A DNA stretch of 64,000 nucleotides from an uncultured Campylobacter sp. (GCA_945873855.1 CAMCEN010000002.1:1-64000), one strand, 5' to 3'; counted from the stretch's first letter, positions 35,290-44,293 are shown. The notes: a model not told the origin generated them from the letters alone. Translations and numbers: made by a program.

Positions 35290-35709
35290 GTTTTTTAGAT
35301 TATAATTTTTTAAGTAGGAATTCTAGAATTCCTAAGCTAAATTCTAGAATTCTCTCTAAAAAACAGCTGGAATTCTAGAATTCCTAGGGCTAAAATCCAG
35401 AATTCTCTCTAAAAAAACAGTTGAAATTCTAGAATTTTCTAAGGGAATTCTAGGACTAAATTCTAGAATTTCTAAGAGAATTCTAGGGCTAAAATCTAGA
35501 ATTCCTTTAAAAAAAACAGCTGGAATTCTAGAATTCCTAAGCTAAATTCTAGAATTCCCCCTAAAAAAACAGCTGGAATTCTAGAATTCCTAGGCTAAAT
35601 TCTAGAATTCCTAAAGAAATTCTAGAATTTAAAAATACCCCCTAACCCCCAAAAACAGCTAAAATTTAGAATTCCCTTTTAGAATTCCCTAAAAACAGCT
35701 GCCTTATCA
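35290..35709. repeat. Periodic palindrome array with AAAAACAGCTGG spacer
   Basis: No gene. A roughly 55-65 bp compound unit recurs about five times: CTAAAAAAACAGCTGG, a GAATTCTAGAATTCC palindrome, CTAAGCTAAA and another palindrome. One TACCCCCTAACCCCC box sits at about 35635-35649. The array ends just before the epimerase stop codon. Confidence 0.85.
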
Positions 35710-36771
35710 TCACGCCTTAATCTTAAAATAGCTTTTATACCACGCAATAAACTTTGCCACGCCCTCATCAATGCTGATTTTTGGCTTGTAGCCAAGTAGT
35801 TCTAGTGCGCTAGTATCAGCGTGCGTGGCAGCTACATCGCCTGCTTGCATAGGTAGCATGTTTTTTTTGATTTCTTTGCCTAGTTCACGCTCTATAGCAG
35901 CTATGTATTCAAGCAGTTTTGCTGGCTTGCTTCTGCCGATATTATAGATACGGTAAGGGGCGGAGCTTATATCGCTTCTAGGGTTTGTGGGGTCAAACTC
36001 ACTACTTGGCGTAGCAGGATTTTTGATACAAAGCATAATGCCAGCTATAATATCATCAATATAAGTAAAATCTCTTTGCATATCGCCGTGATTATAAACA
36101 TCTATGCTAGTGTTTTCAAAAGCAGCCTTAGCAAACTTAAATAACGCCATATCAGGTCTACCCCAAGGCCCATAAACAGTAAAAAACCTTAGCCCAGTAG
36201 CAGGTATATTAAACAAATGTGAGTAGCTATGCGCCATCATTTCATTTGCCTTTTTGCTAGCTGCGTATAGACTAATAGGATGTTCGGTGCTTTTAGCTTC
36301 GCTAAAAGGTAGGTTTTTATTTAGCCCATAAACAGAGCTTGAGCTTGCATAAACTAGGTTTTCTACTCCGTGGTGACGGCAGCCCTCTAGGATATTACAA
36401 AAGCCCTCTATATTGCTTTTTATATAGCTTTGTGGGTGTTCTAGGCTGTATCTTACTCCAGCTTGGGCGGCTAGATTTACTACGATTTTTGGCTTAAACT
36501 CGCTAAAAAGAGATCTTATCCCATCCTCATCGCACAAATCCATACGAATAAACTCAAGGTTTTCATAGCTCTTGCTTTTTACCCTTTGCCCCCAAAGTTG
36601 TGCTTTGCTATCATCAATGCCAAGTTCTTTTAGCCTAGCAAGCTTTAAGTTTGCGTCATAATAGTCATTTATACTATCAAGCCCTAGCACAAAATAGCCC
36701 TCTTTAGCAAGCGCAAGTGCTAGGTGAAAGCCGATAAATCCAGCCGCTCCAGTAACCAAAACTCTCATCAA
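35710..36771 (-). CDS. NAD-dependent epimerase, UDP-glucuronate 4-epimerase-like
   Basis: 353-aa extended SDR enzyme. The Rossmann motif is VTGAAGFIGFHLA, the catalytic Ser/Tyr/Lys appear in YASSSSVYG and SLYAASKKANE, and RFFTVYGPWGRPDMA is characteristic of the CapI/LpsL glucuronate epimerase group. It would act on the UDP-uronic acid made by the adjacent dehydrogenase. The start overlaps the end of that gene (ATGA-type, 4 nt), so the pair is an operon. Product probably a galacturonate-type sugar for lipooligosaccharide or capsule. Confidence 0.92.
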   Translation of the reverse strand: MMRVLVTGAAGFIGFHLALALAKEGYFVLGLDSINDYYDANLKLARLKELGIDDSKAQLWGQRVKSKSYENLEFIRMDLCDEDGIRSLFSEFKPKIVVNLAAQAGVRYSLEHPQSYIKSNIEGFCNILEGCRHHGVENLVYASSSSVYGLNKNLPFSEAKSTEHPISLYAASKKANEMMAHSYSHLFNIPATGLRFFTVYGPWGRPDMALFKFAKAAFENTSIDVYNHGDMQRDFTYIDDIIAGIMLCIKNPATPSSEFDPTNPRSDISSAPYRIYNIGRSKPAKLLEYIAAIERELGKEIKKNMLPMQAGDVAATHADTSALELLGYKPKISIDEGVAKFIAWYKSYFKIKA

Positions 36772-37988
36772 AAGCTCCTTATATCATATCTTAGCACTGG
36801 GCCAAAATCAAAGCTTCTAAACTGCTCGTGATTTACTGCTAGCACCACGCACTCATATCCACTAGCATCTTTTGGTGTAGATAGTTCTAGATTATAAAAG
36901 CTCTTTACTTCATCAGCTCTAGCCCATGGGTCACACACAGATACAGCGCAGCCAAACTCTCTAAGCTCACTAATCACATCTAGTACCTTTGAGTTGCGGA
37001 TATCAGGGCAATTTTGCTTAAAGGTAATGCCTAAGATCAGCACCTTTGCATCTTTTATTCTAAGCCCATTTTTTATCATCTTTTTTACGATTTGGCTGGC
37101 GTGGTAGGCTCCCATATTATCATTTATGCGTCTGCCTGCTAGGATGATTTCAGGATTGTGGCCAACAGCTTCTGCTTTGTGAGTTAGATAGTAGGGATCT
37201 ACACCTATACAATGCCCTCCAACAAGCCCAGGTTCAAAAGGCAAGAAATTCCACTTTGTCCTAGCTGCTTTTAGCACCTCCATAGTATCAATCCCCATGC
37301 GATCAAAAATCATTTTTAGCTCATTTACAAAGGCTATGTTTATATCTCTTTGTGTATTTTCTATGACCTTAGCAGCCTCAGCTACCCTTATGCTACTAGC
37401 TTCAAAAATACCTGCTTCTATTACACTAGAATAAACTTCTTTTATAGTTTTTAGAGCTTTTGGCGAGCTGCCTGAGACTATTTTTGTGATTTTAGTTACT
37501 GTGTGTTCTTTATCCCCTGGATTTATACGCTCAGGGCTATAGCCTATCTCAAAATCCACTCCAAGCCTTAGCCCTGAGACACCCTCTAAAATCGGCACGC
37601 AAAACTCCTCGCTAGCGCCTGGATAAACTGTGCTTTCAAATACTACTATATCGCCTTTTTTTAGCACTTTTGCCACGCTTGTGCTAGCGCCTTTTAGCGG
37701 ATTTAGATCAGGGTTTTTGTGCTCATCAATAGGCGTAGGCACAGTAACTATAAAAAAATTCGCCTCTTTTATACTATCAAGTTCACTGCTAAAACTCATG
37801 CCACTTTCAAGCACTTTTTTCATCGCACTCTCATCAAGCTCCAAGGTGCGATCAAAGCCGCTTTTTAGCTCATTTATTCTAGTGCTGTTTAGATCAAAGC
37901 CAAAGACCTTAAACTTACTACTAAAAGCAGCTGCTAGTGGCATACCAACATAGCCTAGACCTATGATTGCGATTTTTATATTAGTCAT
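36768..37988 (-). CDS. Nucleotide sugar (UDP-hexose) 6-dehydrogenase
   Basis: 406-aa enzyme that oxidises a UDP-sugar at C6 in two NAD-dependent steps. The N-terminal Rossmann motif is IAIIGLGYVGMPLAAAF, the central helix domain has AEAAKVIENTQRDINIAFVNEL, and the catalytic Cys lies in PGLVGGHCIGVDPYYLTHKA. FKQNCPDIRNSKVLDV marks the C-terminal domain. By overall look it is closer to the WbpO/TviB group (UDP-N-acetylhexosamine dehydrogenases) than to classical Ugd, while the neighbouring epimerase is UDP-glucuronate-like, so the exact sugar is open. First gene of the two-gene unit. Confidence 0.9.
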   Translation of the reverse strand: MTNIKIAIIGLGYVGMPLAAAFSSKFKVFGFDLNSTRINELKSGFDRTLELDESAMKKVLESGMSFSSELDSIKEANFFIVTVPTPIDEHKNPDLNPLKGASTSVAKVLKKGDIVVFESTVYPGASEEFCVPILEGVSGLRLGVDFEIGYSPERINPGDKEHTVTKITKIVSGSSPKALKTIKEVYSSVIEAGIFEASSIRVAEAAKVIENTQRDINIAFVNELKMIFDRMGIDTMEVLKAARTKWNFLPFEPGLVGGHCIGVDPYYLTHKAEAVGHNPEIILAGRRINDNMGAYHASQIVKKMIKNGLRIKDAKVLILGITFKQNCPDIRNSKVLDVISELREFGCAVSVCDPWARADEVKSFYNLELSTPKDASGYECVVLAVNHEQFRSFDFGPVLRYDIRSF

Positions 37989-38030
37989 TTTTTATCCTTG
38001 ATTTTAGGAATTCTAGAATTCTAGAATTCT

Positions 38031-38879
38031 TTATTTTTCAGTTTTAAGCTCGTTTTTTAGGTAGCTAAAGTCTTTTATCTCTTTTTCTATACACTCGCAA
38101 AAAGGCTTAGTGTAGCTCATGTTGGCTTTAGCGCTAGCGATAAACTCACTCATTGCCTCTAAGCTAGAAAAATACTGCTCATAACCCATTTTGCCACGAA
38201 GTAGTTCGTATTTTAAAAACAGCCAATAAGTATTTAGAGTATCACTTTCGCAGTATTCTTTGATTTTCTCAAGCTTATTATCATAAAATAGCTCTAAGAC
38301 CTGATCGCCGTGGACATCGTATTTACCAGGCATTCCTAGCATAGCGCAGAGTGTATCTAGCCTGAGCCCAGAGACAGCGCGAAAATCGCTAATAAAATCG
38401 AGCAAATCCATAGCCCAAGTAGCATCGTAGCGAGTGCGGTAGTTACACCATTTATCGCTTGTATTGTAGTAGCGAGGGGCTCTTAGATTGTATTTCATCG
38501 CCCTTATCATCAGCATAGGCAGATCAAAGCCACGACCATTGTAGCTAACTAGCCTTGGGGCGTGATTTTCAATGAAGTTTAAGAAATTTGCGATTATTTC
38601 GTGTTCGTCCTTGCCCTCAATTGTATTTACTTTGATAAATTTGCCGTTTTTATCAGCTAGCACTGCTGAAATACATACTACTTTGTGAAATAGCACCGGC
38701 AAAAAGGCTGAGCCTGAGTTTTTGCGCTGTTCTTCGCAAGCTAGCAGGCTTAGGGCTTTCTCATCAATTTTTCCATTTTTATCAGTAGCGCTTTTTACTA
38801 AATCCTCTGGCAGAGTTCGCACAAGAGCCTTTGCATCAGGCAGGGTTTCGCAGTCAAATACGCAGATATATTCGCTCAT
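38031..38879 (-). CDS. 3'-5' exonuclease, PolB-like (PF10108 type)
   Basis: 282-aa DEDD-type exonuclease related to the proofreading domain of family B polymerases. Acidic motifs: VFDCETLPD (motif I, residues about 7-15), LVSYNGRGFDLPMLMIRAMK (motif II) and YCESDTLNTYWLFLKY (motif III, DEDDy). ATWAMDLLDFISDF lies between them. Present as a stand-alone protein in many proteobacteria; the cellular role is unknown. It diverges from waaC across a very short promoter region. Confidence 0.88.
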   Translation of the reverse strand: MSEYICVFDCETLPDAKALVRTLPEDLVKSATDKNGKIDEKALSLLACEEQRKNSGSAFLPVLFHKVVCISAVLADKNGKFIKVNTIEGKDEHEIIANFLNFIENHAPRLVSYNGRGFDLPMLMIRAMKYNLRAPRYYNTSDKWCNYRTRYDATWAMDLLDFISDFRAVSGLRLDTLCAMLGMPGKYDVHGDQVLELFYDNKLEKIKEYCESDTLNTYWLFLKYELLRGKMGYEQYFSSLEAMSEFIASAKANMSYTKPFCECIEKEIKDFSYLKNELKTEK

Positions 38880-38907
38880 ATTTTTACCTTTTGGGCGTAA
38901 TTTTGGC

Positions 38908-38913
38908 TATAAT
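38908..38913 (+). promoter_or_regulatory. -10 element of the lipooligosaccharide core operon
   Basis: GGCTATAAT, perfect TATAAT hexamer 26 bp before the proposed CTG start of waaC, predicting a leader of about 20 nt that carries TTGGAG. Confidence 0.6.
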
Positions 38914-38939
38914 GATAGCAAAATTTTTGGAGAAAAACG

Positions 38940-39959
38940 CTGAAAATCGCAATAATTAAGCTCTCAGCCCTTGGCGACATCGTCCATGCTAGCGTGGCCA
39001 TTCAGTTTATCCGCAAGCACATAGCAAATGCGCATATATCGTGGTTTTGCGATACTAGATTTGAGCAGATTGCTAGGCTTTTAGCCGGTGTGGATGAGGT
39101 TGTAGCCCTGCCTTTAAAAGATAAAAAATTTCTAAAAAGCTTTGGCATTTTGCGCCAAAAACAAGGGCAATTTGACATTATTATTGACTTACAAGGGCTT
39201 TTAAAATCAGCACTTGTCTCTAGAATCCTTGGCAAAAATATCTTTGGCTTTGATAGATTTAGCGCAAAAGAGGGGCTTGCTAGCATGTTCTACACTCATA
39301 AATACAGCTGTAACTACAACAAAAACATAATTTTACGCAATTTAGAGCTTTGCGCTTTTGCCCTTAATTTTAGCTTTGATGAGAAAGAAATTTTAACAAA
39401 AGAGCCGTGTTTTTTAAAAAAATCTAGAATTCCTGATAAGAATTCTAGAATTCCCAATAAAAATTCTAGAATTCCTAGCGATAAAACTAGAATTCCTGAT
39501 AAGAAAATTCTCATTGCCCCTTTTGCTAGCGAAAGTAGCAAATGCTACGCTCATTTTGCTAGCGTTATAAAAGGCGCAAAGGAATTCGCGCAGTGTTTTT
39601 TGGTAGCTGGCAGCGAGCCTGAGAGAGAAAAAGCCACAAAGCTAGCTAGCAGCGGTGCTACGCTTTTAGCACCACTTGATTTGGCGCAGATTTTGGAGTT
39701 TATGGATACTTGTGATTTGATTATCGGCAATGATAGCGGCATAACTCACTTAGCTTGGGCGCAAAACTACGCTACAATCACGCTTTTTGGCAATAGAAGC
39801 GGGGCTAGAAACGCCTTTGCTACGCCAAAAAATCTTATTATCCAAGCCACACCAAAGCACGAAATAGACGCTTTTCACATAGATAAAAGCGATTTTTGTA
39901 TAAACGACATTGACCCAGCGCAAATTATAGCTAAGGCAAAGGGGCTTTGTGATGCTTGA
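38940..39959 (+). CDS. waaC: Lipopolysaccharide heptosyltransferase I, CTG start
   Basis: GT-B family 9 enzyme that adds the first heptose to Kdo on lipid A. Homologues begin MKIAIxKLSALGDIxHA; here the frame reads KIAIIKLSALGDIVHA directly after CTG at 38940. GGAG lies 7 bases upstream and an in-frame stop is at 38916. There is no ATG, GTG or TTG between that stop and the GTG at 38994, which would remove 18 conserved residues. With CTG the protein has 339 aa. DLIGNDSGITHLAWA is the nucleotide-binding signature. A repeat-coded insert (NSRIP units, 39421-39504) lies between the two domains. First of four core genes. Confidence 0.9.
   Translation: MKIAIIKLSALGDIVHASVAIQFIRKHIANAHISWFCDTRFEQIARLLAGVDEVVALPLKDKKFLKSFGILRQKQGQFDIIIDLQGLLKSALVSRILGKNIFGFDRFSAKEGLASMFYTHKYSCNYNKNIILRNLELCAFALNFSFDEKEILTKEPCFLKKSRIPDKNSRIPNKNSRIPSDKTRIPDKKILIAPFASESSKCYAHFASVIKGAKEFAQCFLVAGSEPEREKATKLASSGATLLAPLDLAQILEFMDTCDLIIGNDSGITHLAWAQNYATITLFGNRSGARNAFATPKNLIIQATPKHEIDAFHIDKSDFCINDIDPAQIIAKAKGLCDA
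39421..39504 (+). repeat. Palindrome units inserted in frame within waaC
   Basis: Four CTAGAATTCC units spaced by about 24 bp are read through as SRIP-DKN-SRIP-NKN-SRIP-type peptide. They sit in the linker between the N-terminal and C-terminal domains, and the reading frame is preserved. Confidence 0.85.
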
Positions 39960-40869
39960 TTATTTTTATTTAGGACTTTATCATACTTTGCGCTTTTTGG
40001 TAAAATTCTCTCCAAAATGCGTGTTAAAAGGCTTTTTAAAGAGCCTAGCTAGCGCTTTTTATCACCTTGATAAAAAGTACACAAATATAATGCGAGTAAA
40101 TCTAAAAATGTGCTTTGCTAGCTTAAAAGATGATGAAATAGAAAAGCTTATAAAGAAAAATTATTATAATTTTGCGCTTTTTGGTGCTGAATTCTTACTA
40201 AATCAAAATACTACAAAAGAGCAGATTTTAAGCAAAATATCCTTTGAAAACGAAGAGCTTTTTAACTCAGTTTTAAGCCAAAATCGCCCTATCATCGTCC
40301 AAACAGCGCATTATGGCAACTGGGAGCTTTTTAGCCTTGCGATGGCGGCTCGCTATGGGGCTGTTAGCATCATAGGACGAGCTCTTGATAGCGCTAAAAT
40401 GAACGAGATTTTAAGCGCAAATCGCACTAGATTTGATATAGAACTAATTGAGAAAAAATCAGCCGTCAAACAGGCGCTAAAAGCTCTAAACAATCGTCGT
40501 TTGCTAGGAATTCTAGTTGATCAAAATACAGCCAAAAATGAAGGGCTTGAATGCGAGTTTTTTTCTCACAAAATCATGCACACACACGCAGCTAGTGTAT
40601 TTGCTAGCAAAAGTGGCGCTATTATAATACCTGCTTTTATAGAGCGTGATGAGAGCAAAGATAATAGCAAAGATGATAGCTTTAAAATCGTATTTTATGA
40701 GCCTATTGACATGCAAATTTTGAGCCAAAATCGCAGCAAAGAAGAAGCTCTAAGGCTTGCCACGCAGGCTCAAAGCGACGCTACAGCAGCGCAGATAAGC
40801 AAAAAGCCAGATGAGTATTTTTGGATGCATAAAAAGTTTAAGTGCTTTTATGAGAATAGTTATGCTTAG
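39952..40869 (+). CDS. waaM: Lipid A biosynthesis lauroyl acyltransferase (HtrB/LpxL family)
   Basis: 305-aa inner-membrane acyltransferase that adds a secondary acyl chain to lipid A. The family pattern HxxxxD/E appears as TAHYGNWELFSLA (His and Glu of the active site); IIGRALDSAKMNEI and LGILVDQN follow. The N-terminal LGLYHTLRFLVKFSP provides the membrane anchor. ATG 39952 is used (AAGGGG upstream; GTG 39949 also possible). It overlaps waaC by 8 nt, an arrangement typical of Campylobacter core loci. Confidence 0.94.
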   Translation: MLDYFYLGLYHTLRFLVKFSPKCVLKGFLKSLASAFYHLDKKYTNIMRVNLKMCFASLKDDEIEKLIKKNYYNFALFGAEFLLNQNTTKEQILSKISFENEELFNSVLSQNRPIIVQTAHYGNWELFSLAMAARYGAVSIIGRALDSAKMNEILSANRTRFDIELIEKKSAVKQALKALNNRRLLGILVDQNTAKNEGLECEFFSHKIMHTHAASVFASKSGAIIIPAFIERDESKDNSKDDSFKIVFYEPIDMQILSQNRSKEEALRLATQAQSDATAAQISKKPDEYFWMHKKFKCFYENSYA

Positions 40870-41560
40870 TGTAGTAGTGCTTACAAAAAATAGCGAAAAG
40901 TATTTAGCTGCCGTGCTTAGCTCGGCATCTTTTGCTGATGAGATTATCGTGCTAGATAGCGGCAGTAGTGATAATACAGAGCAAATTGCTATATCTTTTG
41001 CTAATGTGCGTTTTATAAAGCAGGCGTGGCTAGGCTTTGGGGCGATGAAGCAGCTTGGTGTAGATATGGCAAAAAACGAGTGGATCTTTGTCCTTGATAG
41101 CGATGAAATCATCACTGAGCCTTTAAAAGCCGAGATTTTAAAAACGCTAGAAAATCCACTTTTTAAAGCCTATAAAGTGCCTAGGCTAAATTATTTTTTT
41201 GGTAAAGAGATTCGGCGTATGGGGCTATATCCTGATTATTCTACTAGGTTTTTTGATAGAAGGTTTGCTCGCTTTGATGGCAGAGAAGTACACGAAAAAG
41301 TGCTGTGCGATAGCGATATAGGTGTATTTAAAGAGCATTTTATACATTATGCTTATGAAAGCTTAGAACAGTTTTATAACAAGCAAAAACGCTACGCCTC
41401 TCTAAACCACCGCCCAAATACGCTAAAATCGCTACTAAACCCGCTTTGGAGCTTTTTTAAGCTTTATTTTTTAAAAGGTGGTTTTTTGGAAGGAAAAAGA
41501 GGCTTTGAAATAGCCCTAGGATATGCTAAATACACATTTTGGAAGTATAAAAAAGATTAA
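40859..41560 (+). CDS. Glycosyltransferase family 2 (lipooligosaccharide core)
   Basis: 233-aa GT-A glycosyltransferase similar to WaaE/KdtX-type core transferases. The N-terminal nucleotide-binding part LSVVVLTKNSEKYLAAVLSS is followed by ADEIIVLDSGSSDNTEQIA, the DXD-like FVLDSDEII, and the acceptor region REVHEKVLCDSDIG. It overlaps the end of waaM by 11 nt; ATG 40859 fits the conserved start, although ATG 40847 is possible. It transfers a sugar, probably glucose, to inner-core heptose; the acceptor is inferred from context. Confidence 0.9.
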   Translation, partial: VMLSVVVLTKNSEKYLAAVLSSASFADEIIVLDSGSSDNTEQIAISFANVRFIKQAWLGFGAMKQLGVDMAKNEWIFVLDSDEIITEPLKAEILKTLENPLFKAYKVPRLNYFFGKEIRRMGLYPDYSTRFFDRRFARFDGREVHEKVLCDSDIGVFKEHFIHYAYESLEQFYNKQKRYASLNHRPNTLKSLLNPLWSFFKLYFLKGGFLEGKRGFEIALGYAKYTFWKYKKD

Positions 41561-41630
41561 AAATACTAAAATTCTTACAAATTTTTTGTGAGTATTTTTA
41601 GCGCAGATGTCCGCAAGACGAAGGAAAAAA

Positions 41631-42704
41631 ATGAAAATTTTAATAATGAAATTCCGCAATATCGGCGATACCTTACTAGCCACGCCACTAGCTGCTAACT
41701 TGCGCCTAGCATATCCGCAGGCACAAATTCACTTTGCTTGTAATGAGGACTGCGAGGCTATGCTAGAAGGCAATACAAACATTGATAAAATTCACATTTA
41801 CCGCAGAACTAGCGCAAAAAACTCAGGTTTTTTAAAGCGCATTAAAACCGAGCTTGATTTTTTAGCCAAGCTTAAAAGCGAACATTTTGATATCGCTATA
41901 AATGCCACCGAGGGCGATAGAGGCGCATATCTAGCCTTTTTAAGTGGGGCAAAAACTCGCATAGGCTTTGATGGTGGCTCTTTTGCCTCAAGGCTACTTA
42001 CGCACAAAGTGGCTCAAAACTGCGATATTTTTGGCTCGCATACGATAGAGCACGACCTAAGCTTACTTAGCGCGCTATCTCTTACGCCTGGGACAAAGAC
42101 TATTAGCATAGCCTTTGATGATTATAGCGAGTTTTTTGCTGATAAATTGCCAGCTAGTTTTATACATTTTCATCCTATGAGTAGGTGGCTTTTTAAATGC
42201 CCAAAGGATGAAATAATCGCTGATTTGCTTGATTTTTGTGAGCTTGGGCTTGGGGTTAAATGCGTAATGACCTGCGCAAATGATGAAAAAGAGATAGCAA
42301 GATGTGAAAATATCTTGCGCCTAGCAAAAAGCAAGCCAGGTGCGTTTTTGGGTGAACTTAGCTTAAAGCAAGTGGCATTTTTGAGCTCAAAAGCTAGGCT
42401 TTTTGTGGGCGTAGATACTGCTATTATGCATATGGCAGCAGCTGTAAATACGCCTGTGGTGGCACTTTTTGGCCCAAGTTCTGCTATGAACTGGGGGCCT
42501 TGGGACAATACCTGCGCAAATAGTGGCTACAAGGCAAAAAATGGCATCCAGCACATGGGAGCGCATAGCGTAGTCCAAGCTAGCTGGGAGTGCGTGCCTT
42601 GTTCTTGCGATGGCTGTAATGGCAGTAAAAAAAGCCGCTGCCTAGATGAAATAAACACAAGCGCAATCAAAGAACTAATCAAAGCCAAGCTAGAAAAGGG
42701 CTAA
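41631..42704 (+). CDS. Lipopolysaccharide core heptosyltransferase, WaaQ/RfaQ-like
   Basis: 357-aa GT-B family 9 enzyme. It begins MKILIMKFRNIGDTLLATPL. FHPMSRWLFKCP and the tail CVPCSCDGCNGSKKSRCLDEI match the heptosyltransferase III (RfaQ) subgroup better than WaaF. VGVDTAIMHMAAAVNTPVVALFG is the donor site. ATG 41631 is chosen (GAAGGAAAAAA ribosome site); a start 24 nt earlier adds an unlikely basic stretch. Fourth and last gene of the core unit, followed by a G/C-rich terminator. Confidence 0.88.
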   Translation: MKILIMKFRNIGDTLLATPLAANLRLAYPQAQIHFACNEDCEAMLEGNTNIDKIHIYRRTSAKNSGFLKRIKTELDFLAKLKSEHFDIAINATEGDRGAYLAFLSGAKTRIGFDGGSFASRLLTHKVAQNCDIFGSHTIEHDLSLLSALSLTPGTKTISIAFDDYSEFFADKLPASFIHFHPMSRWLFKCPKDEIIADLLDFCELGLGVKCVMTCANDEKEIARCENILRLAKSKPGAFLGELSLKQVAFLSSKARLFVGVDTAIMHMAAAVNTPVVALFGPSSAMNWGPWDNTCANSGYKAKNGIQHMGAHSVVQASWECVPCSCDGCNGSKKSRCLDEINTSAIKELIKAKLEKG

Positions 42705-42830
42705 ACACTCATAAAAATTCTAAGGAATTCTAGAATTCTTAGAAAAAATCTAGAATTCCTAGGCTAAAATTCTAGAATTCGCTAAAAAATTCTAGATTTC
42801 CTAGGATAAATTCTAGAATTCCCTAGAAAA

Positions 42831-42861
42831 GGGGATTTAAGGGGGCTTGCCCCCCTTTTTT
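42831..42861 (+). terminator. Intrinsic terminator of the core operon
   Basis: GGGGGC-TT-GCCCCC stem immediately followed by TTTTTT. Confidence 0.75.
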
Positions 42862-42903
42862 CTCGTGCCACGCACTAAACTAGCGAGCTGGGCTTATCTA
42901 ACT

Positions 42904-42914
42904 GGGGGGGGGGG
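42904..42914. repeat. Intergenic G11 homopolymer
   Basis: Eleven G in a row outside any convincing gene, about 240 bp downstream of the amidotransferase stop codon. Long poly-G runs normally mark phase-variable genes in this genus, so this may be left over from a lost contingency gene. Confidence 0.9.
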
Positions 42915-43152
42915 CGAGCTAAAAAAGAATTCTAGAATTCCTAGAAAAAATCTAGAATTCCTGCACTAAATTCTAGAATTCCCTACAAAAAATTCTAGAA
43001 TTCCTAATAATATTCTTTATAATTTCACAAAATAAAAGCTTGGCTAAAATGTCACAAAGGCTTTTAAAATCATAATTCTAAATCTAGCAGACACTTTTGA
43101 GAAAAAAACGAGTGCTAAGGGCTAGTAAATGCTGGAGTTCTAAATCCCTAGC

Positions 43153-44169
43153 CTAAATCAAATCTCTTCTTCGCCAGTTGCCATTTTCGTCTTTTACTAA
43201 TAAGTCTTTATTAGCAAACTTATCCACAGTAGCATTAAACTCATCTTCGCTTATTCCTATGGTGCGGCAAAAGTCTTTTTTGGCAGCTGGGTCGCAAACC
43301 CAGTCTTTGTCTTTTATTAGGCGCAGGGCTTGTTCTTTGCTCATAACACCTTCTCTTACGAATCTACACGCAAGGTCACTTACACGCTGAAAGCCAAATT
43401 TTATAAACTTCGTCCAGTGCTGCATCATGTAGCCTATGCTATCAATCTGCGTGTAGTCATCAGCACTACCTTGCCTTTGCCAGTCATCAAAGTCGCTTAG
43501 GGTTTTAAAGCCGATTTGCCTAGCTTGATTTAGAGAATCTGTGTTTGAATAAGGCCAAATAGAACCTAAGAAAATCACATTTACCTCATCACTGCTTGAG
43601 CTATGAAAGATACCGCATTCTTCACTAACCCCATACTCAAAATCAAAGTTCTCGCCCATAAAAACAGTAGGAATTTGATAAGCCTTTGCCACCTCAAGTG
43701 GCTTTGCGTAGAGCTGGGCTTCTATCCATTTTAGCGGATGAAGCTCTTCAAAAAAGCTTTTTCTAGTCTCTTTTACAAAAGTCTTTGGAGCTAAACGAAA
43801 GTTTATTAAGTCAACATCAAAGGTTTTTACTAGATTATCAAGGTTGTATAGCCCAGCCTTTGATGGCGTAAACTCGTCCATCACATGAACTAGCAGTAGG
43901 CGAGATGGTTCTACGCCATGATTTTCAATAAGCCTTTTTACAATAGCACAAGAGTCTTTGCCACCAGATACTCCTACTACAACATCGTAGTTAGAACTAG
44001 GATTTTTACGCTCTTTTAGATACTGCGTGAGCCAGTTTTGTCTCTCTTGCCAGTTGATTTGATTTTTTCTATCTTTGTTGTGGCAGGCTAGACATACTCC
44101 GTCTTTGTCTTTTGAGTTTGGGCGAGTACCTAGGATAAAACCACACTCTTTACAAATTCTAATATCCAT
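43153..44169 (-). CDS. N-acetyl sugar amidotransferase (PseA/WbpG/WbuX family)
   Basis: 338-aa ATP pyrophosphatase-type enzyme. A zinc-ribbon-like start (CKECGF, then CLACHN) is followed by INWQERQNWLTQYL and the PP-loop VVGVSGGKDSCAIV, with later conserved stretches (VFMGENFDFEYG, GYMMQHWTKFIKFGFQR). Members convert a sugar acetamido group to an acetamidino group, for example in pseudaminic or legionaminic acid and O-antigen sugars. No other flagellin glycosylation genes adjoin. Start 44169 is set by AAGGATTGTTA; the shorter upstream TTG is less likely. Confidence 0.88.
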   Translation of the reverse strand: MDIRICKECGFILGTRPNSKDKDGVCLACHNKDRKNQINWQERQNWLTQYLKERKNPSSNYDVVVGVSGGKDSCAIVKRLIENHGVEPSRLLLVHVMDEFTPSKAGLYNLDNLVKTFDVDLINFRLAPKTFVKETRKSFFEELHPLKWIEAQLYAKPLEVAKAYQIPTVFMGENFDFEYGVSEECGIFHSSSSDEVNVIFLGSIWPYSNTDSLNQARQIGFKTLSDFDDWQRQGSADDYTQIDSIGYMMQHWTKFIKFGFQRVSDLACRFVREGVMSKEQALRLIKDKDWVCDPAAKKDFCRTIGISEDEFNATVDKFANKDLLVKDENGNWRRRDLI

Positions 44170-44270
44170 TAACAATCCTTGATTTTTGAATATTTTAATG
44201 ATATTTTTTTGAATTTTTACTTAAATGGATATTTTGCTCTTATTTTAATGATACTTTAAGCTTACTTGGC

Positions 44271-44276
44271 TATAAT
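44271..44276 (+). promoter_or_regulatory. -10 element of tRNA-Arg
   Basis: GGCTATAAT, perfect TATAAT 17 bp before the mature tRNA 5' end. Confidence 0.65.
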
Positions 44277-44293
44277 GCCAGTTTTTATTTCGT

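Larger units (their letters stand above)
42705..43152. repeat. Palindrome block with G11 tract
   Basis: No gene found. Palindromes flank a terminator (42831-42861) and a G11 run (42904-42914) preceded by GCGAGCTGGGCTTATCTAACT. The last 120 bp before the amidotransferase stop codon lack palindromes and show nothing recognisable. Confidence 0.75.
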
